The notes under the pieces were generated by a model. It saw nothing but the letters and a program-made list of their open reading frames with translations. It searched no databases and had not been told where the DNA came from. Shown piece by piece: positions 34,850 to 43,317 of a stretch of DNA of 64,000 nucleotides. The DNA is from Candidatus Poribacteria bacterium. GTDB lineage: Bacteria > Poribacteria > WGA-4E > WGA-3G. The stretch's first letter is position 1; the number at the start of each line of letters is the position of its first letter. Both the position numbers and the translations under genes were made by a program. The stretch covers positions 1 through 64,000 of the forward strand of contig JAPOQK010000043.1 in assembly GCA_026710795.1 (NCBI GenBank), in the 5' to 3' direction.

Positions 34850-36769
34850 CTAATCCGCTACCCGCCACAAACCACGTCCCAATCTCGCACCGAGTAGCAC
34901 ACCAATGAATGTATACGCAAATCCTTCAATAAAAATACGGAGCCATATATACCAATCTGCAAAAAAGAGACGGTAGAATAGAATAGAGAGTTGAAAATCA
35001 ACATAAACTGCGACCGCATCACAGATACCCAAAACAAGTGCCCACGCAAGCAAACCACGTCTCCGAACAAGCAAAAACCCTGTCTCTAATAGTATAATGC
35101 TTGTACCTGTGAAGATAATTGTCATCGGTGTGAAAAGACCGAAAGTGACACCGCCAAGAAGCAAACGAACCGCAGATACAAGCAGGATTACACCACCCTT
35201 ACCATAAGTTTGTGAAAGGCTATGTCGTTCTGCGTTTTCTCTCGGTGTTCCGTATATATAGATTAACAAGGCAGTAAGCAAGGCATAATAGAGCGTTTCA
35301 TTAATCAATCCTGTAAGTAGCACAGAGACCGGTCCCAATATCACACGTATGAGATTCAAAAAGAGTGTTGATGGCACTACAACAGCAACGAAGATCGTTG
35401 TCCCGAAGAGCGCAATGACAATAAGTTGCTTAGTGGAGAAACGGGTAAAGAATTGACGGTGAAAACGTAGTAGCACCACCAATCCGACACAACTCGCGAG
35501 AATTGCCAATCCACTTACATATAGTGCCTGACGGTTTGGAACGATGATGTGTAGAGGTTTATTGGCACTGAGAACAGTCGTATCACTACCCCATATCTTC
35601 ACAGCAATCTCACGTTCATATTCACCTGCTACGACCAATTGCGGATGAAAATAAATTGGTAAAGAGATAGACGTTAGTTCACCTCCCGGCAAACTCGCAA
35701 AGCTGATGCTACGATCTGTGCCAGCATTCACCGCATCCGGTGGTGCCAAAAATGGCACTGCTTCTCCAGTTTTCATATCACGGTTTATTGATGAAACAAC
35801 CACATGGATAGTCTCCTCACCTTGATTGTTAATACGAACTGTCTGATAGCCTATGGGAGTATACTCGTCAGTTTGCTGTGTTTCAAGCCAACTGAACAGT
35901 GGACGCGGGTGATATATGGTATCTTTCCTCTGCCTCAAATCAGCAATACCTACAGCATCTGTTGGCATATCAATTTCTTCAATAGTAATATGTTCAGCAA
36001 TCTCAGATACGGTTGCTATCTGCAACTGAACCGCCGCTTTCTGTTCCCATGTTTCCCCATTAACAGAGGTGAAACGGACAACACCCGATATAGCCTGCGT
36101 GTCCAATTGGTTTAGTGCATCCATAGATATTCTTGGTATATCTAACACCAGTTGACGATACCAGACTTCCGATGCGACTGTAAATGCACCTGTTGTTGAA
36201 ATACATGCTTGAATGTCTGTCGTCTCTACAACTTCCCAATCTTCTGGCAAACGCTCAATAGACAGTGTTGATGGAAAATATAATTCCACACTAAAAGTCG
36301 TAGGGGTATTACCGTTTGTAACAATAAAGGTCGTTGTCATCTCGCTGTCTTGCAAGAGAAGTGCTTTCTGACCTATATCTTCATTCTTTTCCGCGCCTGC
36401 CATATCCACTACTCCGTAGGGGATAGCAATTTCCAAGTTGCCGCGGGCAAACCTACGAGGCGCAGTTGCAGTTCTGACGCTAACCTGTTCCGATGACAAG
36501 GTCGCTTCAAATCTATAGGTTTCTTCCTCCTGCCATTCAAAATGGAGTGATTCTGTTTGGCGCGGCTGGACAGGCAAACTGATTTGAGCAACCACTGTTC
36601 CATCGGAATTGTAGACTGTTACTTTCTTTATCGGTGTAGGGCTTTCAAACTGCACTTTTGCACCTAATGAAAAAAAGGCAATCTGCCATGAAAGCGGATC
36701 CTCTGGTTTTTCTTCTGTACAACCGATACAGAATATCGGTAAAAAAAACAAGAATCCCCATTTCCCCAT
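34850..36769 (-). CDS. Lipoprotein ectodomain fused to ECF S-component-like membrane domain
   Basis: 639 aa. The first 17 residues are a lipoprotein signal (FFLPIFCIGC, Cys17 as lipidation site). Residues 18-410 are a beta-rich extracytoplasmic region, with an NPCBM/NEW2-like or CARDB-like feel but no clear family. Residues about 413-432 are a membrane anchor, and 445-635 hold six further helices (QLIVIALFGTTIF, ILGPVSVLLTGLINETLYY, VSAVRLLLGGVTFGLF, ETGFLLV) that resemble the six-helix S component of ECF vitamin transporters. It lies 61 bp after a gene under a cobalamin riboswitch, so cobalamin or a precursor is the likely substrate. S-component identity is inferred from topology and pattern only. 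Confidence 0.6.
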   Translation of the reverse strand: MGKWGFLFFLPIFCIGCTEEKPEDPLSWQIAFFSLGAKVQFESPTPIKKVTVYNSDGTVVAQISLPVQPRQTESLHFEWQEEETYRFEATLSSEQVSVRTATAPRRFARGNLEIAIPYGVVDMAGAEKNEDIGQKALLLQDSEMTTTFIVTNGNTPTTFSVELYFPSTLSIERLPEDWEVVETTDIQACISTTGAFTVASEVWYRQLVLDIPRISMDALNQLDTQAISGVVRFTSVNGETWEQKAAVQLQIATVSEIAEHITIEEIDMPTDAVGIADLRQRKDTIYHPRPLFSWLETQQTDEYTPIGYQTVRINNQGEETIHVVVSSINRDMKTGEAVPFLAPPDAVNAGTDRSISFASLPGGELTSISLPIYFHPQLVVAGEYEREIAVKIWGSDTTVLSANKPLHIIVPNRQALYVSGLAILASCVGLVVLLRFHRQFFTRFSTKQLIVIALFGTTIFVAVVVPSTLFLNLIRVILGPVSVLLTGLINETLYYALLTALLIYIYGTPRENAERHSLSQTYGKGGVILLVSAVRLLLGGVTFGLFTPMTIIFTGTSIILLETGFLLVRRRGLLAWALVLGICDAVAVYVDFQLSILFYRLFFADWYIWLRIFIEGFAYTFIGVLLGARLGRGLWRVAD

Positions 36770-36829
36770 AACAGATCACCCTCAATTTTAACCCAAGTTT
36801 CTACGGTAGATACGGTTTCCCAACCGCAT

Positions 36830-38128
36830 CTAAAAATGTTGAGCAATGCGGACTAAGTCTAAGATATTAACCTCACCATCCCCATTAACATCACCAAGTA
36901 AACCAGCACCGGTTTTACCGAAATCCTGCGCGACAAGAACAAGATCCTTTATATCAATAAATCCATCATCATTCACATCTTCATTCCGTGACACAATTTG
37001 TGCAAGGGCAACTTCATCGGTACCGTGCCCCAGTTGATAGGTTTTGATGAGTGTTTCATCAGGTCCTATCAAGAGCATGGTAGACATGCCACCACCTGTC
37101 CAGTCAGGTTTCGTAATATAGAGGTTACCATCATCACCAAAGGTCATTCCAGATCCACCAGCAAACGCCTCTAACGTGTTATCTTTATCACGAATCCACT
37201 CTTGTGTTGGGACATCATAGATAAGTAAACCCGGATTGAACCACCCACCTTGGATAAACAACTGTTTCTGTGAATTGATTGCAAATGAGCCTGGAGTCAT
37301 CTTAAGGTCAATCGTTTTAAAAACTTCATCAGTTGTTGCATCAATAAAGACAAGCTTCCCAGATATTTCGTTATAGTTCCCTGTTGTCTTTACAATAACT
37401 GTGGACTCACCATCATTGAGAATACCACCAGCATTGATGGGCATCGCGATAGTCTTCACCACTGAATCCGTCTCTGTATCTATCACAGAGACAGTACTTT
37501 GATAATAGATAGACTTACCAGCATCTGCATCCCACTGCCAAGAAGGATTAGTCACGTATGCCTTCCCATTCAGAATTGTAATACCGGTCGTTTTGTTGAA
37601 AGATGGATCCGTAATGATTTTAGACACACTGCGGCTGCCAATGTTGACAACATGCACCTGATGCGTATTGTCACAGGTAACATACATCTTATTCGAGGAA
37701 ACCAGAGCAAGACTCTGGGGATAAACTCCCGGCTGCAAAGAAATCACACCGACAATTTCACGTCGTTCAAGATTAACAATTAATATGCTGTCATGAGAGG
37801 GTTGAGAAAGCCAATCAAAATTTGATATATACGCATGATGACCATGAATAAGAATATCACTTGGTACACCACCAATAGAAATAACTTCACTATCAACAGC
37901 CTGTTTCAGATTCGGTTCATCTAAATCAATAATTGATAGGGAAGAGGTGATATCCCAGTCGTCCTTATCCAGAGCGTTTAAAACAACAGCAAGATTCTGA
38001 ACTTCTGTTTGCGCAAACGCAGTACTCGCAAGGAGAATGAAAAGAATCACACCAATAAATAGGAACGAATGCGTATTGTGATTTATACCAAACGGGAGTT
38101 GTCGCCTTAAGAAAAAACTTCTGTTCAT
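36830..38128 (-). CDS. Riboswitch-controlled YncE/YVTN beta-propeller with C-terminal dockerin (BtuG-like)
   Basis: 432 aa. Signal peptide about 1-40 (ending STAFAQ). Residues 45-370 are a YVTN/YncE-type propeller (SLSIIDLD, DSILIVNLERREIVG, STVSVIDTETDSVVKTI, LVFIDATTDEVFKTID). Residues 378-432 are a type I dockerin with two calcium loops, DVNDDGFIDIKDL and DVNGDGEVNILDL. The start at 38128 has GGAGG upstream; the open frame extends to 38194 but that part is in the terminator. A cobalamin riboswitch precedes it. In Bacteroides, BtuG is a propeller surface lipoprotein that binds B12 and lies in riboswitch-controlled loci. This one is not a lipoprotein and carries a dockerin, so it may be tethered by a cohesin. 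Confidence 0.8.
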   Translation of the reverse strand: MNRSFFLRRQLPFGINHNTHSFLFIGVILFILLASTAFAQTEVQNLAVVLNALDKDDWDITSSLSIIDLDEPNLKQAVDSEVISIGGVPSDILIHGHHAYISNFDWLSQPSHDSILIVNLERREIVGVISLQPGVYPQSLALVSSNKMYVTCDNTHQVHVVNIGSRSVSKIITDPSFNKTTGITILNGKAYVTNPSWQWDADAGKSIYYQSTVSVIDTETDSVVKTIAMPINAGGILNDGESTVIVKTTGNYNEISGKLVFIDATTDEVFKTIDLKMTPGSFAINSQKQLFIQGGWFNPGLLIYDVPTQEWIRDKDNTLEAFAGGSGMTFGDDGNLYITKPDWTGGGMSTMLLIGPDETLIKTYQLGHGTDEVALAQIVSRNEDVNDDGFIDIKDLVLVAQDFGKTGAGLLGDVNGDGEVNILDLVRIAQHF

Positions 38129-38154
38129 TAATACCTCCGTAATGAAACAAGAAA

Positions 38155-38181
38155 CCCCTGCTCTCATTGAAAAGACAGGGG
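38155..38181 (-). terminator. Riboswitch expression-platform terminator hairpin
   Basis: On the minus strand CCCCTG (38181-38176) pairs with CAGGGG (38160-38155), and inner TCT/AGA pairs extend it. TTTCTTGTTT follows. It lies between the riboswitch and the propeller start, so it is well placed to stop transcription when cobalamin is bound. Another hairpin, CTGCTTTCGCGGGAAAGCAG, lies at 38283-38302 between aptamer and terminator. Confidence 0.6.
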
Positions 38182-38314
38182 AAAGGCAACACACTCTGAA
38201 ATGTAATCCTGTATAAGGCTGAATACTTTATTGTTCGTTGGTTTAGGCTGAATTTTACAGGATATTGCTGTGTTCTGTTCCACTGCTTTCCCGCGAAAGC
38301 AGACGCGTGAAACA

Positions 38315-38545
38315 CAATCCAGGCAGGTCTCCTGACTTCCGATCTTCTAACGTAGTATGCAAACACAACTTGCACTACAAAATCTGCTGGACCTTCCCAT
38401 CAACCTTTGACAGTGGTCTTTTCAGCAGAAATTCCATTTGAGGAATTAATCGTTTACAGTGGCGGGGCCGTGGCGGATTCTCACCGCGCTTCCCTATTCT
38501 CCGGGTTTTATCGCAACTTTTGCGACCGGCACCTGAACCGTTCAT
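38315..38545 (-). promoter_or_regulatory. Cobalamin (AdoCbl-type) riboswitch
   Basis: Read on the minus strand: GGTGCCGG near 38535-38524, AGGGAAGCGCGGTGAGAATC (about 38495-38476), the core CCGCCACTGTAA (about 38466-38455), and the B12 box AGTCAGGAGACCTGCCT (38337-38321). The order and spacing are those of cobalamin riboswitches (Rfam Cobalamin). It regulates the propeller gene starting at 38128 and probably the two genes after it. B12 binding should lower expression through the hairpin at 38155-38181. Confidence 0.93.
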
Positions 38546-38566
38546 ATATTCAATTGTATGCCAAAT

Positions 38567-38595
38567 ATTATAGCATATTACACTATTTATTGCAA
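38567..38595 (-). promoter_or_regulatory. Promoter upstream of the cobalamin riboswitch
   Basis: Minus-strand TTGCAA (38595-38590), 17-bp spacer, TATAAT (38572-38567). It would start transcription near 38560, immediately before the riboswitch aptamer. The -35 box matches consensus at four of six positions. Confidence 0.55.
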
Positions 38596-38732
38596 ATTTA
38601 TGTCTTTTTCTTACGGTATTTATGATGAATTATTACCGTATTTCTGCTATAATTTAATCAGTAAATTAAATGAAATCTAAACCCAAAATCCATCGTAAAA
38701 TGTAATAGAAATTATAATAATCAGGAGTATCC

Positions 38733-41700
38733 ATGTCGTCCGAATTTGTCCATCTACACAACCACAGCGAATATAGCCTACTTGACGGGGCATGCCGAAT
38801 ATCAGATATGATCCAGTGGGCAGTAGAGAATAGCGCACCCGCTGTCGCACTCACTGACCACGGTAATATGTTCGGGGCATTGGAGTTTTATACCCAAGCA
38901 AAAGAGGCAGGTGTAAATCCTATTGTCGGGTGTGAGGTATATGTCGCACCAGGTGACCGACACAAACGCGGTAAAGACCAAGGCAGTCCATACCACCTAA
39001 CTCTTCTCGTTGAGAATGCAACCGGATACCGAAATCTCCTTGAATTAGTTTCACGTGGATTCACAGAAGGTTTCTATAGCAAACCGCGCATTGACATGGA
39101 AATTTTGCGTGAACATCGAGAAGGAATTATCGCCCTAACAGGATGTATCCAAGGACAAGTACCGCAACTCCTCTGTTCAGACAAGCGAGAGGAAGGTATA
39201 GAAAACTTCAAAAAACTGATAGAGACAATGGGACCCCGTAACCTCTACGTTGAGGTGCAAAACCACTATATTGACAAAGAACTTCAGGCATACCCATTAA
39301 TGGTAGATTTAGCGAAAGAATTCGAACTACCACTCGTCGGCACAAATGATTGCCACTATCTACGAAAATCAGACCACCACATGCACGACGTACTCCTCTG
39401 TATACAAACAAAGAAAACCGTCAACGAACAAGACCGGATGCGGTTTGACAACCATTTCTACTTTAAAGACATCGATGAAATGCGGGAAGTACTGAAGGAT
39501 TTCCCACCAGAAGCCATCAGTAATTCCCTTGAAATTGCTGAACGGTGTAATCTTGAACTGGATTTCGGCGAAAGCGTCATGCCGAAATATGAGGTGCCAG
39601 AAGGACATACGAATGAGAGTTACTTAAAAGAACTCTGTTACCAAGGGTTACGCGAAAAATTGGGGGAACTCTCCACTGAAGTTCAACAACGGTTGGAGCA
39701 TGAACTTGATATTATTGGTAAGACTGGATATCCTGGATATTTCCTGATTGTATGGGATTACGTCAAATATGCTAATAAGCAGGGTTATCCACTTTCTGCA
39801 CGTGGGTCTGCTGCCGGTAGTCTTGTGTTATATGCACTTGATGTCATCACATTCAATCCAATGGATTATGACTGTCTCTTTGAAAGGTTTTTGAACCTTG
39901 AACGGATTAGTCCACCTGACATTGATATTGACTTCGCAGACCGCGCACGAGACCACGTCATTGAGTATCTTGTGAAAAAATATGGACACGATTCTGTAGG
40001 GAAAGTCGCTACTTTTTCAACTTTAGGCGCAAAGGGAGCAATCAAAGATGTTGGACGTGTACTTGATGTGCCACTCGAAAATGTGAACAAGTTAACGCAA
40101 TTGATTCCAAGCACACCAGGGATTTCTATTGAAGAGGCATTGGAACAGGTACCCGAATTTCAGACTCTCGCAGAGCTGCCAGAAAATAAAGAACTAATGG
40201 ACCTTAGTTTGGCTGTCGAAGGGATGAAACGACACGTCTCTTGCCACGCTTCCGCAATCGTCGTTTCAAACGGTCCACTCACAGATTTTGCACCACTGTT
40301 TAAGGATAAACACGATCAAGTCGCTACACAGTTTGAACACAAAACTGTTGAAAATGTGGGGATTGTCAAATTCGATTTCCTCGGTCTACGCAGCCTTGCT
40401 GAGATTTATGACTGTCTTCAAATGATAAAAGCAAATCATGGTGATGACATAAAGTTAGAAGAAATTCCTTTTGACGATGAAAAGACATTTTCAGTTATCA
40501 GTAGGGGATTGGTGGCTGGCTTGTTTCAACTGGAAACTTCTCCCGGTATGTACAGGGTGGTTACCCAACTCAAAACGAATAACTTCAAGGAATTCTCAGC
40601 AATTCCAGCTCTCTATCGTCCAGGTCCATTAGAAAGCGGTATGATGCAACAGTTCATTGATAGAAAAAATGGATTAGAGGAAGTAGAATATATACATCCA
40701 TCGCTTGAGAGTGCACTTAAAAATACTTATGGTGTGTGTGTCTACCAAGAACAGGTAATGCAGATTGCACGAGATATGGCGGGATTTACACTTGGTGAAG
40801 CGGATGTCCTTCGCGATGCAATGGGTAAAAAGAAAGAGAAATTGCTAAAGGAACAACGTCCGAAATTCATTGACGGGGCAGTAAAAAACGGAATTTCTGA
40901 GAAAGATGCAACTGAGGTGTATGATCTGCTCGAACCGTTTAGCAGATACGCATTCAATAAATCACACTCTGTCGCTTATGCCATGTTAGGATACAGAATG
41001 GCATATCTGAAAACACACTATCCCCGTGAATTCATGGCGGCGATGATGACTGGAGAGGCAAGTGACTCCGACAAAATCACACGTTATCGCACAGAATGTG
41101 CTAAACTTGCTGATTTTCTTGAAGTAGAAATCAACCTACTTCCACCAGATGTTAATAGCAGCAATAAAGATTTCACGGTTGAAGGCAACGATATCTGCTT
41201 CGGACTTGTTGCTGTGAAAGGTGTCGGTGATAACGCAATAGACGCAATTGTAAAAGCGCGGAAAGAAGATGGTTCCTTCACTTCACTGCAAGATTTCTGT
41301 GAACGCGTAGATACAAAAGTTGTCAATAAACGGGCTATTGAAAGCCTTATTCTTAGTGGCGCATTTGATTCGCTTGTAGGAAATCGGGCACAACTCATGG
41401 CTAATTTAGAAAGCACCCTTAAAGCTGCACAGCAGGCACAGGCTGAACGGGAACGCGGACAGATGAATCTTTTTGAGGATGCAGCGGATGTACAAATAAC
41501 ATCTGTAACACTCACAGAAGCTCAAGAATATGACCCGCTTGAACGACTCAAACTTGAAAAACAACAACTTGGTTTTTATGTTTCCGGACATCCACTCCAA
41601 CAATATACAGACATTATCAAATACTATACAACTTCAAGTACACAAACCTTGGGTGAGCACAAGATTGAGTCCACTGTTTCTGTCGCAGGCATGATCATTG

Positions 41701-42269
41701 ACGTGAAAAATATCACCACGAAAAAAGGTGATTCCATGGCAGTACTTGGCTTTGAAGATTTAGAAGGTTCAGTAGAAGTTGTCGTTTTCCCAGAAGCATT
41801 TAAAAATGCAGGAGAGCTTCATGAAGACAGGATAGTTTGGATTGAAGGAAATGTTAAGATCAATCGGAACGGCAAGAACAGAAATACTGATAATGATGAT
41901 GAAACCGAACAGGAAGAACGGCAGATACAAGCTGAGACAATTGTAGATTTAGACACTGTACCTGAAAAACAGACTTGCGCGGTTGAGGTTACAGTCCCTG
42001 AAACTGACATTGAAAATCTTGAAAAACTAAAGACACTCAAAGAGATTGCACTTGCCAACAATGGTGAACTACACTTAATACTACGACTCATGACACCGCG
42101 TTTCGGTGAGATCATTACACGTTGTGGTTCTAAATATAATATCACAGATACAGATACAGTCTTCAAACAGGTGGAAAATCTATTTGGTGAAAATTGTATC
42201 AAACGAAGTAATCGCACAAAACCAAAAAGTAAAAATGGAAACCGTACTTCTCGTATGAATTATGTTTAG
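38733..42269 (+). CDS. dnaE: DNA polymerase III subunit alpha
   Basis: 1178 aa, the usual length for DnaE1. The N-terminal PHP domain starts VHLHNHSEYSLLDGACR. The polymerase core carries SARGSAAGSLV and the catalytic aspartates in PDIDIDFADRAR. Fingers and helix-hairpin-helix regions follow, and an OB fold (about 985-1060: VSVAGMIIDVKNITTKKGDSMAVLGFED). The C-terminal 100 residues are degenerate. AGGAG precedes the ATG at 38733. It replicates the chromosome. It stands alone, divergent from the riboswitch operon. Confidence 0.96.
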   Translation: MSSEFVHLHNHSEYSLLDGACRISDMIQWAVENSAPAVALTDHGNMFGALEFYTQAKEAGVNPIVGCEVYVAPGDRHKRGKDQGSPYHLTLLVENATGYRNLLELVSRGFTEGFYSKPRIDMEILREHREGIIALTGCIQGQVPQLLCSDKREEGIENFKKLIETMGPRNLYVEVQNHYIDKELQAYPLMVDLAKEFELPLVGTNDCHYLRKSDHHMHDVLLCIQTKKTVNEQDRMRFDNHFYFKDIDEMREVLKDFPPEAISNSLEIAERCNLELDFGESVMPKYEVPEGHTNESYLKELCYQGLREKLGELSTEVQQRLEHELDIIGKTGYPGYFLIVWDYVKYANKQGYPLSARGSAAGSLVLYALDVITFNPMDYDCLFERFLNLERISPPDIDIDFADRARDHVIEYLVKKYGHDSVGKVATFSTLGAKGAIKDVGRVLDVPLENVNKLTQLIPSTPGISIEEALEQVPEFQTLAELPENKELMDLSLAVEGMKRHVSCHASAIVVSNGPLTDFAPLFKDKHDQVATQFEHKTVENVGIVKFDFLGLRSLAEIYDCLQMIKANHGDDIKLEEIPFDDEKTFSVISRGLVAGLFQLETSPGMYRVVTQLKTNNFKEFSAIPALYRPGPLESGMMQQFIDRKNGLEEVEYIHPSLESALKNTYGVCVYQEQVMQIARDMAGFTLGEADVLRDAMGKKKEKLLKEQRPKFIDGAVKNGISEKDATEVYDLLEPFSRYAFNKSHSVAYAMLGYRMAYLKTHYPREFMAAMMTGEASDSDKITRYRTECAKLADFLEVEINLLPPDVNSSNKDFTVEGNDICFGLVAVKGVGDNAIDAIVKARKEDGSFTSLQDFCERVDTKVVNKRAIESLILSGAFDSLVGNRAQLMANLESTLKAAQQAQAERERGQMNLFEDAADVQITSVTLTEAQEYDPLERLKLEKQQLGFYVSGHPLQQYTDIIKYYTTSSTQTLGEHKIESTVSVAGMIIDVKNITTKKGDSMAVLGFEDLEGSVEVVVFPEAFKNAGELHEDRIVWIEGNVKINRNGKNRNTDNDDETEQEERQIQAETIVDLDTVPEKQTCAVEVTVPETDIENLEKLKTLKEIALANNGELHLILRLMTPRFGEIITRCGSKYNITDTDTVFKQVENLFGENCIKRSNRTKPKSKNGNRTSRMNYV

Positions 42270-42330
42270 TTCGTAGCACTTAGATCAGCACGAGTACAGT
42301 CTCTTCAAACATGATCACATAACCTCGTAG

Positions 42331-42426
42331 GTCGGAGCGAGCGTAGCGACCTCCGACATGGATCACTAAAGTCCATGCGGGAAAAGAAGTATTGTAGTTG
42401 CTCAATTCATTGCCTCTCTTACATTA
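42331..42426. repeat. Dispersed repeats downstream of dnaE
   Basis: GTCGGAG (42331-42337) and CTCCGAC (42351-42357) flank a CGAGCGTAGCGAC core, a single copy of the 7711/31831-type palindrome. At 42391-42426 lies a GCTCAATTCATTGCC-type sequence with TTACATT after it, a relative of those at 27855 and 29500. The remaining part of 42270-42640 is AT-rich with a lone TATAAT at 42532 and no gene. Confidence 0.7.
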
Positions 42427-42640
42427 TGTTAAACCGAATTTGCTACCTCCATTTAAAAATGATTAAAAACCCAAATACTAAATAACCCTACATCGCTACA
42501 GATAATATGGCATAAAATCATTAGAAAGTGTTATAATTTCGTGCGTAGTTGATGTCACTATCTATAAATGTGATTATCTGCATAATAATCATATTTTTAG
42601 CGAAGGTAGTAAACATACAAAATAATTAGCAGGCAAATAT

Positions 42641-43210
42641 ATGTTCAAAATATACGATTTTATAGATAAAAATATCTGGAATATAAATGTAGCAGTGAAT
42701 ACCCTGTCAGTAATTCTGATTGTTTTCAGTTTATTTCTTGGATCTTGTGTTAATCCGCTAGAACCTGTAGATAGTGGAGAGGAAGAAAAGGTTAAATCTG
42801 AACTGAAGGATCGGTCATTTAGACAATTTGCGCCATCTAAAGGTGCTATAAAACGAAAAGGTGTTATCCTTGATTTCTTTGAAAACGAAGAGAAAAATAT
42901 CAGTCTATGGTCACAATATGCTGAAGGGGATACCGCAATAAACGAATGGGAGATATTTGCAAACGATTATAGAGTTGAAAAGGGTGGTTCGGAATATAGA
43001 CTATATTTTACCTCACCCAATTCACATCAGAATTTACCAAATAAATGCGACAATTGCATTGAGACGAAAGGCATCTCAATATCTATCCGAAATCTATTTG
43101 ATAGCGAAGAAATTGAGTTTAGAGTCAATGACCCCGAAAACAGTCTGCCCTCTCCTTTCCCAGTGTTCACATCGTGGACTCGCTTCAGCGAAGATGAGTA
43201 TTTTGATTGA
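42641..43210 (+). CDS. Putative lipoprotein, unknown function
   Basis: 189 aa. A hydrophobic stretch (about 18-34) ends in the lipobox LFLGSC, with Cys36 as the lipidation site; the signal is unusually long, so a later start is possible but no better Met exists. The mature part is acidic and hydrophilic with a CDNC pair (about 139-142) and ends EDEYFD. I do not recognise the family. The LRR lipoprotein gene follows 107 bp later on the same strand. Confidence 0.6.
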   Translation: MFKIYDFIDKNIWNINVAVNTLSVILIVFSLFLGSCVNPLEPVDSGEEEKVKSELKDRSFRQFAPSKGAIKRKGVILDFFENEEKNISLWSQYAEGDTAINEWEIFANDYRVEKGGSEYRLYFTSPNSHQNLPNKCDNCIETKGISISIRNLFDSEEIEFRVNDPENSLPSPFPVFTSWTRFSEDEYFD

Positions 43211-43317
43211 ATTGTTCTATAAAGCATAAAATATTTGATGGACGTGATGCATTGTATTAATTGTATCGTCCTATGTATAATTCTATTTCTGATAATATGG
43301 TGACAGGATTTATGGTG

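Noticed and set aside
34850..36769. Assigning a specific transporter name (BtuM or CbrT)
   Set aside because: The membrane domain fits an S component by topology only, and I could not verify any family signature.
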